This document shows positions 1 to 5,512 of a DNA stretch of 9,041 nucleotides, in pieces. The notes under the pieces are model-generated. The model saw nothing but the letters and a program-made list of their open reading frames with translations, ran no database searches and was not told the DNA's origin. The stretch comes from Bacteroidota bacterium. Lineage in GTDB: Bacteria; Bacteroidota; Bacteroidia; Chitinophagales; Chitinophagaceae. The translations under genes and the position numbers were made by a program. Position 1 is the first letter of the stretch, and every line of letters begins with the position of its first letter. The stretch covers positions 1 through 9,041 of the forward strand of contig JAEVYV010000347.1 of NCBI GenBank assembly GCA_023392575.1. The letters are read 5' to 3'.

Positions 1-359
1 CTTTTAACCAGTTCCCGGCGGCGCTCTTCGGTTAACGGGGGAAGAAACAAACGGATAAGATTACCATCGTTTTGGGGGTTAATTCCAATGTTGGAATTGA
101 TGATGGCCCGTTCGATCGGCTGAAGCATATTTCTTTCCCAGGGCTGAATGGTCAGCGTTCGGGCATCCATTACATTAATGTTTCCCACCTGGCTGATGGG
201 TGTGGGCGAACCATAATAATCCACCACAATACCATCCAGCATTTGCGGATTGGCCTTTCCGGCCCGGATCTTAGTTAATTCTGATTCCAAATGATTCAGA
301 GCCTTTTTCATCGAGTCTTCGGCTAACTCAAGCGTAATCGACACATCTTCTGCTGACAT
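1..359 (-). CDS. frr: Ribosome recycling factor, N-terminal part (gene runs off the left edge)
   Basis: Ribosome recycling factor acts in the cytoplasm with EF-G to split the post-termination ribosome so that it can be reused. The reverse strand reads from ATG at 357-359 for 119 codons without a stop; the family is about 185 residues long, so roughly the last third lies outside the window. Family features seen: an N-terminal helix ending in the segment KIRAGKANPQMLDGIVVDYYG (about residues 33-52, close to the usual R-x-G-R-A-x-P element), the PTPISQVGNINVMDARTLTI strand region (about 54-73), then IQPWE, ERAIINSNIGINPQNDG and the LIRLFLPPLTEERRRELVK stretch just before the edge. The start is supported by a well-placed promoter 20 bases upstream. 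In many Bacteroidota frr follows pyrH; here the gene upstream is a sugar-phosphate transferase with its own terminator, so frr is probably transcribed independently. The identification is secure. Confidence 0.96.
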   Translation of the reverse strand, partial: MSAEDVSITLELAEDSMKKALNHLESELTKIRAGKANPQMLDGIVVDYYGSPTPISQVGNINVMDARTLTIQPWERNMLQPIERAIINSNIGINPQNDGNLIRLFLPPLTEERRRELVK

Positions 360-378
360 AGCTTTGATTTTTGTAGCG

Positions 379-407
379 CAAATCTAATAAACGATGAAGA
401 TTTTCAA
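379..407 (-). promoter_or_regulatory. Bacteroidota-type promoter for frr
   Basis: On the reverse strand a TTG (405-407) is followed after 18 bases by TAGATTTG (379-386). This matches the Bacteroidota sigma-A form TTG-N17-23-TAnnTTTG with no mismatch in the -7 box. The box ends 19 bases before the frr ATG, giving a leader of only about 10-15 nt. It lies downstream of the terminator of the preceding gene, which supports a separate frr transcript. This is motif matching only. Confidence 0.65.
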
Positions 408-504
408 GAAAGTTTAAACCCATCCCTTTTAGTCCGTCAGGTCTCCGATCATTTTTTGGCGGGGCCCATAAAGGCTTGATTTTGTTTGACAAAGTAAAAA
501 ATTG

Positions 505-532
505 AAAAAACAGCCTCCGAACCGGAATGGCT
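505..532 (-). terminator. Intrinsic terminator of the sugar-1-phosphate transferase gene
   Basis: Read on the reverse strand, AGCC (529-532) pairs with GGCT (512-515) and TCCG (523-526) pairs with CGGA (516-519). The loop is GTT and there is a two-base bulge (527-528). One base later comes a run of six T (505-510), and a second T-rich run follows further on. The first bases of the hairpin overlap the TAG stop at 531-533. Stem plus U tract is a standard rho-independent terminator and separates this gene from frr. Confidence 0.7.
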
Positions 533-1670
533 ATTGTTCGGCAACCGCTGCTTCTTTACTCAGCGGAACTATTTTCGATACCTTAGGCAAGGCCGGGTTG
601 GCGTTTGAATCAAACGGTTTGGAAACCATCAGTTTAGGACGAGCTTGGGGCAAGGAAAACAGAATGCCCACCAAACCAAACCAAGCAGCAATGATAAAGC
701 TAAGGACTATGGTAGACCCCAGGGGTTTTGCCAAGAATGCCGCCAGCATAAAAACCGCATTTAACCCCACACAGCTTAGGGTTACTCCTCTGTGCGTCAG
801 GCCCTTATCCAACAGCAAATGATGAATATGGTTTCTGTCCGGTGCAAACGGAGACCGGCCATTAAAAATGCGAATGCTGAAAACCCGCAAGGTGTCTAAA
901 AGCGGAACAACCAAAATGGAAAAACCAACGGCCACCGAGGCGGTGATGGGGAACTGACCGGCTTTGGCATCGGCAACGGTAATAAACTTAATGACCAAAA
1001 CCGCATTAACCAGACCCAGGAGCAAGGAACCCGAATCGCCCATGAATATTTTAGCCGGCTGGTAATTAAAGATCAAAAAGGCGATGAGGCTGGCCGTTAG
1101 GGAAAAGGCCAACAGGGCATAACCCGGCATCTCCGCCATAAAAAAATAAGCCCCAAAAGCCGCGGTGGTCAATACGCCCAGGCTGCCCGCCAGTCCATCC
1201 ACGCCATCAATCAAGTTAAAGGCGTTGATCACCACAATAATCGTGGCATAGGAAAGCAAAAGGCTGATCATCCCCGGAAGTTCGTCAATACCCAAAAATC
1301 CGTGCATGCTGTCAATGCGCACCTCGGCCAGGTGTACCAGAATGGCTGTGGCCGCCAATTGTCCCAAAAACTTTTTGGAGGCGGAAATAATCAGGATATC
1401 ATCCTTCAAACCAAGGAAAAAAATAACGATGGCTGAGGCAAAAAAATATTGAAGCTCAGGGTTTTGCTGAAAAGAAACCGAAATTAAAATGGAGATAAAA
1501 AACCCCAAAAAAACCCCCACCCCGCCCAAAGACGCTATGGATCGGTTGTGAAGTTTTCGGGCATCGGGCAGATCAAAAAGCTTTTTTTCCTCCGCAACTC
1601 TGATGATTGCAGGTATTGCCATGAACGTAATGACAAACGAAACAGCTCCTGTCAATAACAGATTCAGCAT
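531..1670 (-). CDS. WecA/MraY-family undecaprenyl-phosphate sugar-1-phosphate transferase
   Basis: This integral membrane enzyme (379 aa) is expected to transfer a sugar 1-phosphate, probably GlcNAc-1-P or a related amino sugar, from its UDP form to undecaprenyl phosphate, the first step of lipid-linked glycan synthesis on the inner face of the cytoplasmic membrane. Family motifs appear in order: DLPDARKLHNR...SLGGVGVF (about 33-54), the metal-binding aspartate pair in GLKDD (90-91), NAFNLIDGVDGLAG (149-162), NYQPAKIFMGDSGSLLLG (202-219), and DRNHIHH (278-284), the HIHH hallmark of the WecA/TagO/WbpL branch as opposed to true MraY. About ten hydrophobic segments span the protein; the first begins at residue 3. 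The last 40 residues are a polar tail. The ATG at 1668-1670 starts directly at the first membrane helix. The exact sugar cannot be told from sequence. A G-rich tract lies in codons about 48-57 (separate entry). Confidence 0.92.
   Translation of the reverse strand: MLNLLLTGAVSFVITFMAIPAIIRVAEEKKLFDLPDARKLHNRSIASLGGVGVFLGFFISILISVSFQQNPELQYFFASAIVIFFLGLKDDILIISASKKFLGQLAATAILVHLAEVRIDSMHGFLGIDELPGMISLLLSYATIIVVINAFNLIDGVDGLAGSLGVLTTAAFGAYFFMAEMPGYALLAFSLTASLIAFLIFNYQPAKIFMGDSGSLLLGLVNAVLVIKFITVADAKAGQFPITASVAVGFSILVVPLLDTLRVFSIRIFNGRSPFAPDRNHIHHLLLDKGLTHRGVTLSCVGLNAVFMLAAFLAKPLGSTIVLSFIIAAWFGLVGILFSLPQARPKLMVSKPFDSNANPALPKVSKIVPLSKEAAVAEQ
1503..1527 (-). other. G-quadruplex motif inside the sugar-phosphate transferase gene
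   Basis: The coding (reverse) strand reads G3-C-G4-T-G5-T7-G4, four guanine runs of at least three with loops of 1, 1 and 7 bases, which satisfies the usual quadruplex pattern. It encodes the conserved GGVGVFLG segment, so part of the G-richness is forced by protein sequence, although glycine and valine have other codons. The T7 and G5 runs are also possible slippage sites. That the structure forms is not shown. Confidence 0.5.
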
Positions 1671-1752
1671 TCAGCAGGGTTTTGGGGTATAAAAATAGGT
1701 TTCATTAGTTAAGCTCGCAATTTTAAATCGAGATTTCTGGTTAAAGGCTTGG

Positions 1753-1760
1753 CAAAGGTA
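1753..1760 (-). promoter_or_regulatory. Candidate -7 box for the sugar-phosphate transferase gene
   Basis: The reverse strand reads TACCTTTG, a perfect TAnnTTTG box, 82 bases upstream of the ATG at 1670. I do not see a TTG at the expected 17-23 base distance, so the -33 element is weak or missing. It lies back to back with the candidate box of the divergent transketolase gene. Confidence 0.4.
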
Positions 1761-1797
1761 ATGAGTTGGCAAAAACACTTTTTAATAAAAAAGGTTG

Positions 1798-1805
1798 CAC
1801 ATTTG
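1798..1805 (+). promoter_or_regulatory. Candidate -7 box for the transketolase gene
   Basis: CACATTTG matches TAnnTTTG except in the first base and lies about 50 bases upstream of the ATG at 1857. The nearest upstream TTG (1766-1768) is 29 bases away, longer than the usual spacing. The surroundings are AT-rich with A and T tracts (1771-1792). Support is modest. Confidence 0.35.
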
Positions 1806-1856
1806 CAGCTCAAAACCAAACAAACCGGGAAAAGTTCAAATAACTAATAAATTATT

Positions 1857-2693
1857 ATGCCAAGTTTAAACGAAATAGCCTCGCAAGTTAGAAGAGATGT
1901 TGTACGGATGGTACACGGAGCCAACAGCGGACACCCCGGAGGTTCTTTGGGATGCGCCGATTTTCTGACCGCCCTTTATTTTAAAATAATGAAACACACG
2001 CCTCAGCCTTTTAGCATGGATGCCAAGGACGAGGATGTTTTTATCCTTTCTAACGGTCATATATCTCCTGTTTTTTATTCTGCACTTGCCCGTTCAGGTT
2101 ATTTCGATGTGAAAGAGCTGGCTAGTTTTCGTAAAATAAACTCCCGCCTGCAGGGCCACCCTACTACCCACGAAGGATTGCCGGGGGTAAGGATCGCCAC
2201 GGGGTCCTTGGGTCAGGGAATGAGCGTGGCCATTGGCGCAGCTCTGACAAAGAAATTGAACAACGATCAAAGCCTGGTGTTTGCCCTGCTCGGCGACGGA
2301 GAATTACAGGAAGGCCAAAACTGGGAGGCCATTATGTTTGCACCCAACCACCGCGTGGACAACCTGATTGCAACCATAGACTGGAATGGCCAGCAAATCG
2401 ACGGGCCTACCTACAAAGTGAACGACCTCGGCGATATTCGTAAAAAATTTGATACCTTCGGCTGGCAGACCCTTCAGATGAACGGCAACGACATGGATGA
2501 AGTGGTGCAGACACTGGAAGAAGCCAAAGGCGCGGCCGGAAAGGGCAAGCCGATTGCCATCATCATGGAAACCCTTATGGGCAAGGGAGTGGACTTTATG
2601 GAGAACGACCATAACTGGCACGGCGTGGCCCCCAACGATGAGCAACTGCAAAAAGCTCTTAGCCAATTGCCCGAAACCTTGGGCGACTATTAA
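1857..2693 (+). CDS. Transketolase, N-terminal (thiamine diphosphate-binding) subunit
   Basis: This protein (278 aa) is the N-terminal half of transketolase, which moves two-carbon units between sugar phosphates in the non-oxidative pentose phosphate pathway in the cytoplasm. Visible motifs are GANSGHPGGSLG (21-32), SNGHISP with His68 (65-71), the LQGHPT histidine (101), TGSLGQG (115-121), and the diphosphate/metal motif GDGELQEGQNWEA (146-158), completed by Asn177 in DWNGQ. The MGKGVDFMENDHNWHG segment (241-256) closes the domain. The length is that of the split form; the pyrimidine-binding and C-terminal domains are absent. In split systems the C-terminal subunit (about 310-320 aa) is commonly the next gene, but here the next gene is a convergent permease and the 210-bp gap shows no remnant of it. 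The ATG at 1857 begins the family-typical first helix. Activity should therefore need a partner encoded elsewhere (inference). Confidence 0.93.
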   Translation: MPSLNEIASQVRRDVVRMVHGANSGHPGGSLGCADFLTALYFKIMKHTPQPFSMDAKDEDVFILSNGHISPVFYSALARSGYFDVKELASFRKINSRLQGHPTTHEGLPGVRIATGSLGQGMSVAIGAALTKKLNNDQSLVFALLGDGELQEGQNWEAIMFAPNHRVDNLIATIDWNGQQIDGPTYKVNDLGDIRKKFDTFGWQTLQMNGNDMDEVVQTLEEAKGAAGKGKPIAIIMETLMGKGVDFMENDHNWHGVAPNDEQLQKALSQLPETLGDY

Positions 2694-2755
2694 ACGGCAA
2701 CGCCCAAACGCTGCGTTCGTTAATTAAGAATAAACGCAGAGTTATCAGGATAAAT

Positions 2756-2794
2756 TTTCTAACGCCTGGTTCGCTTGCGGCCAGGCGTTAGAAA
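2756..2794. terminator. Perfect 14-bp inverted repeat, probable bidirectional terminator
   Basis: TTTCTAACGCCTGG (2756-2769) and its exact reverse complement (2781-2794) flank an 11-base centre that can itself pair through CGC and GCG. It sits between the 3' ends of two convergent genes, the transketolase (ends 2693) and the permease (ends 2904), where a shared terminator is expected. A-rich and T-rich bases at the stem foot give A on one side and T on the other in both directions, but there is no long U tract beyond the stem. A second, weaker hairpin lies at 2711-2739 (CTGCGTT paired with AACGCAG). The rest of the gap (2694-2903) shows no gene. Confidence 0.55.
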
Positions 2795-2903
2795 TTCAAT
2801 CAGCAGGCTGTCACGACAGAATTGCATCACAACCTCAACACCAGACCTTGGTGCTCTAGCCAGAAAATACAAGTTGGATAATTACAACTGAACGCAGCTG
2901 TTC

Positions 2904-4127
2904 TTATTCGCTTCTTAAGACAAACTGTTGCATGGCTGCTTTACGGGCCGGTATCCAGGAGGCCACCAGGGCTATTGCCAAAACGGTAAAGCTTACCAGC
3001 AAAAAATCGGAGTAAACCATTTTGACGGGGAAATAATCAACCATAAACGTATTTCCTTCCAGGGGTACCAGGTGAAACCTGGTTTGTGCCGTTCCAATCA
3101 AAAAAGCCAGCAGCATGCCCACGCCGCCGCCAATGACGGCAAGCAAAACACCGCTGTTTAAAAATATCCGTTGAATAAACAAGCGGTCGGCGCCAAGAGC
3201 ATGCAGTACGCTGATGTCCTGCTTTTTTTCCAGCACCAGCATGGTCAAAGCGCCGATCATGTTGAAGGCGGCCACCACCAGGATCAGGGAAAGGATGGCA
3301 TAGATCATCCATTTTTCCACTTGCATGACGGAATACAAGCTGGCATTTTGTTCAAAACGGTTTTGCACCAGGTAGTTTTTTCCCAAAATGGAGGCAACCG
3401 CCGCCTGGGTTTGCTTCAGGTCGGCGCCGGGTGCCAGCGCCATTTCGGCCGCCCCATATGTATCGGCGTCCATGCCCAGCATGTTTTTTACAAAAGCCAG
3501 GTTGGTAATGGCATATTTGTTATCGAAATCCTGTTGAATTAAAAATGTTCCGGAGGTATTGATGGTGTCCACACTCAACGACCGGAAGGGATCCTGCAAG
3601 CTCACCTCCCCTTTCCTGGGCAGGTAAATGGTCAAGGGCATCAAATTCCGGTCTGTTTGCACCCCCACCGCACTTTCAATGCCGGCGCCCAAAACCAACA
3701 GGGCGTTGTCGGGCCGGCCCAAATCAAAATTTCCCTTTACCATATGATCCCTGACGCTGGTTACGGTAGCAAAATTTTCGTCCACCCCTTTTAGATTAAT
3801 AATAGATTGATAGTCGCCGTTTCGCAGCAGCGCTTTTTCCTCCACAACCAGCGATATGCTTTTGAGGCCTTTTACGCTTTTTAATTTTTGAAGCTGTTCG
3901 GGGGTTAAGGTGATTTGCTTGCCGGACTCGGGCAAAACCTTGATGTCGGGGTAAAAAGAAGAATACAGAGATTTCACCAGGCCTTCAAAGCCGTTGAACA
4001 CACTTAAAACAAGAATCAGCGAAGCCGTACCAATAACAATGGCCACAATGCTAATCCACGAAATAACATTGATGGCATTGGTGGTTTTTTTAGCCTTAAA
4101 ATAGCGCCAGGCAAAGAGAAAGTTCAC
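2904..4127 (-). CDS. LolC/LolE-type ABC transporter permease (FtsX/MacB family)
   Basis: This 407-aa inner-membrane protein has the architecture of the lipoprotein-releasing permeases LolC/LolE, which with the ATPase LolD detach lipoproteins from the inner membrane for delivery to the outer membrane. Seen in order: the N-terminal signature FLFAWRYFKAKKTTNAINVISW (3-24) leading into TM1 (about 20-45), a periplasmic domain of about 220 residues (50-270), then TM2 (about 272-300), TM3 (about 324-347) and TM4 (about 373-393). After TM2 comes the family segment LEKKQDISVLHALGA (299-313), the cytoplasmic loop that contacts the ATPase. It ends WIPARKAAMQ, typical of FtsX-like permeases. The start codon is GTG (4125-4127); an in-frame TAA lies three codons upstream and no ATG fits, so the start is well fixed. 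No LolD gene is in the window. It lies 86 bp downstream of rbfA on the same strand. LolC and LolE cannot be told apart here; other MacB-type permeases are less likely. Confidence 0.87.
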   Translation of the reverse strand: MNFLFAWRYFKAKKTTNAINVISWISIVAIVIGTASLILVLSVFNGFEGLVKSLYSSFYPDIKVLPESGKQITLTPEQLQKLKSVKGLKSISLVVEEKALLRNGDYQSIINLKGVDENFATVTSVRDHMVKGNFDLGRPDNALLVLGAGIESAVGVQTDRNLMPLTIYLPRKGEVSLQDPFRSLSVDTINTSGTFLIQQDFDNKYAITNLAFVKNMLGMDADTYGAAEMALAPGADLKQTQAAVASILGKNYLVQNRFEQNASLYSVMQVEKWMIYAILSLILVVAAFNMIGALTMLVLEKKQDISVLHALGADRLFIQRIFLNSGVLLAVIGGGVGMLLAFLIGTAQTRFHLVPLEGNTFMVDYFPVKMVYSDFLLVSFTVLAIALVASWIPARKAAMQQFVLRSE

Positions 4128-4165
4128 TGTGGATTAGTTAAGATGATTTGCTAAAGGTTGATTTA

Positions 4166-4198
4166 TTGAAAACAGAAGACGGGGTGAACATAACTTTG
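4166..4198 (+). promoter_or_regulatory. Promoter-like sequence in the rbfA-permease gap, directed antisense to rbfA
   Basis: On the plus strand TTG (4166-4168), 22 bases, then TAACTTTG (4191-4198) match the Bacteroidota promoter form. Transcription from it would run antisense through rbfA, which begins its 3' end at 4214. No convincing plus-strand gene follows. It could be a chance match in AT-rich DNA. Confidence 0.2.
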
Positions 4199-4213
4199 TC
4201 ACCTGCCACCCGA

Positions 4214-4594
4214 TCAGTCCTCCTTCCTGTTTTCTTCATCTTTTTTGATTTGTTTAAACAGTTCTTCCATTTTAAACACATGGTCCAGCGTGTCGTCAAG
4301 ATAATACTTCAGCTCCGGAATGCGGCGCAATTGGTGCTTCACCCTTGCCGCCAGTTCTTTTTTTATTTCCCAGCCCCTTTCCTCTATTTTTTTTAATGCG
4401 GCTTTGTTATCGGGGGCATTAAAAATGCTCAGATACACCCGTGCTTCCAGCAGGTCCGGGGTGATTTTTACCGAAGAAATAGAAACCATGCCGCCGTCGA
4501 TAATGTTTAGCCCCAGGTGCTGAAAAATACTGGCCAGCTCTTCGTTGATCAATCCGCCTATTTGTTTTTGTCGTTTATTCTCTTGCATACGCAT
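4214..4594 (-). CDS. rbfA: Ribosome-binding factor A
   Basis: RbfA is a small KH-fold protein that binds the 30S subunit and is needed for late 16S rRNA maturation and cold adaptation. The protein (126 aa from ATG at 4592-4594) shows the N-terminal NKRQKQIGGLINEELASIF helix (6-24), VSISSVKITPDLLEARVYLSIF (37-58) with the conserved strand pattern, and the family signature RRIPELKYYLDDTLD (90-104), followed by an acidic and lysine-rich tail. A TTG one codon earlier (4595-4597) is possible but overlaps the upstream stop more deeply. ATG at 4586-4588 is a second alternative and would put the start close to the basic NKRQKQ segment. The chosen ATG shares a base with the TGA of the glycosyltransferase gene (TGATG), which suggests translational coupling. 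Confidence 0.92.
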   Translation of the reverse strand: MRMQENKRQKQIGGLINEELASIFQHLGLNIIDGGMVSISSVKITPDLLEARVYLSIFNAPDNKAALKKIEERGWEIKKELAARVKHQLRRIPELKYYLDDTLDHVFKMEELFKQIKKDEENRKED

Positions 4595-5412
4595 CAATTT
4601 ACAGGTTCGCTAATATATTGGTTCATTCCTTTTGGAACGTAAGTTATCTTGTTTATCAAGCTTTTCTGGAACAATTCTTCATTGGCTGCAAACAGGGACC
4701 TGGCTGCTTCTTTATGAAACAAATGGTATACGATAGCGCCAAATTTTATAAAGCGCAGTTGCACGCCGGCATTGATCAACCGTATGGCGATATCATTATC
4801 TTCCTTTCCCCAGCCGGCAAACGCTTCGTTATAGCCATTCACCTGCAGCAAATCGTTTCTCCAAAAAGCCATATTGCACCCCAAAACGTATTGATAATTT
4901 TTTCTTCCCCGTTGGAATAAATAATTAAGGGCCGCTAAGGTTTTGGAATAAACGGCATTGTACTTTTTTTGAAGCTGCGATCTGCTGATGGATGCAGGCA
5001 AATGCTGGCTTTGCAGAAGCTGTGCAGAGAGTTCCTTCGGTATCATGGCCCTGGCCCCGCTTACAAAACTACCCGGCGCACAAAACGCTAAATGATCGGC
5101 TATAAAATGTGGGTGCAAAATTAAGTCGCCATCAATTTGAACGATGTAGTCGCTGCTGGATGCTGCAAATGCCTTGTTACGAATTCGGGCTAACTGATAA
5201 CCTTCGTCCGGCTGCCAAATATGCTTAACCGGAATCGAAAAAATATTCTGGTACTGCTCAATTACAGCTCTGGTATCCTCTGTTGACCCGTCATCCGCAA
5301 TAATTAATTCATGGGGCATTACCCGCTGCCTTCGTATGCTTTCCAGGCATAAGCGCAAGGCAGGTGTCCAGTTATAAGTTGAAACAATTAAGCTGCAGGT
5401 TGTCTTTATCAT
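4594..5412 (-). CDS. Glycosyltransferase family 2 (GT-A fold) with galactosyltransferase-type C-terminal motif
   Basis: This is a predicted cytoplasmic or membrane-associated glycosyltransferase, 272 aa from ATG at 5410-5412. The N-terminal GT-A domain begins CSLIVSTYNW (6-15) and carries the nucleotide-binding IIADDGS (37-43), the DEGYQLARIRNKA segment (69-81) and the metal-binding DxD motif as IDGD (93-96). The C-terminal part has LGCNMAFWRNDLLQVNGYNE (177-195) followed by GWGKEDNDIAIRL (200-212), the acceptor-site motif of the Glyco_transf_7C type, and histidines 230 and 233 that may bind metal. This arrangement is common in Bacteroidota enzymes thought to extend surface glycans; donor and acceptor cannot be assigned. 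An in-frame TTG at 5452-5454 would add 14 residues, but that extension contains the -7 promoter box, and the shorter form places the first strand at the normal distance. Its stop overlaps the rbfA start. Confidence 0.88.
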   Translation of the reverse strand: MIKTTCSLIVSTYNWTPALRLCLESIRRQRVMPHELIIADDGSTEDTRAVIEQYQNIFSIPVKHIWQPDEGYQLARIRNKAFAASSSDYIVQIDGDLILHPHFIADHLAFCAPGSFVSGARAMIPKELSAQLLQSQHLPASISRSQLQKKYNAVYSKTLAALNYLFQRGRKNYQYVLGCNMAFWRNDLLQVNGYNEAFAGWGKEDNDIAIRLINAGVQLRFIKFGAIVYHLFHKEAARSLFAANEELFQKSLINKITYVPKGMNQYISEPVN

Positions 5413-5441
5413 CGGATACACAGTCTTTGCTAATAATTCTG

Positions 5442-5449
5442 CAAATTTA
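5442..5449 (-). promoter_or_regulatory. Candidate -7 box for the glycosyltransferase-rbfA operon
   Basis: The reverse strand reads TAAATTTG, a perfect TAnnTTTG box, 29 bases upstream of the ATG at 5412. No TTG is found at 17-23 bases upstream. The position supports ATG at 5412 over the upstream TTG as the translation start. For the divergent ABC gene I see only a poor box (TAAATTGC at 5481-5488). Confidence 0.45.
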
Positions 5450-5512
5450 TCCAATAACCGGGGTTTACCCTGAAATGGGCTAAATTGCAGGCTATTTTAA
5501 GCTACCGTTTTC

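Noticed and set aside
4148..4396. Plus-strand open frame (82 codons) starting in the rbfA-permease gap
   Set aside because: Although a promoter-like sequence lies near its start, that -7 box is inside the frame, downstream of its start codon, and most of the frame is antisense to rbfA with Phe-rich, low-information sequence.
5413..5454. Upstream TTG start that would lengthen the glycosyltransferase by 14 residues
   Set aside because: The extension overlaps a perfect TAAATTTG -7 box and would place extra residues before the first GT-A strand, which normally begins near the N-terminus.
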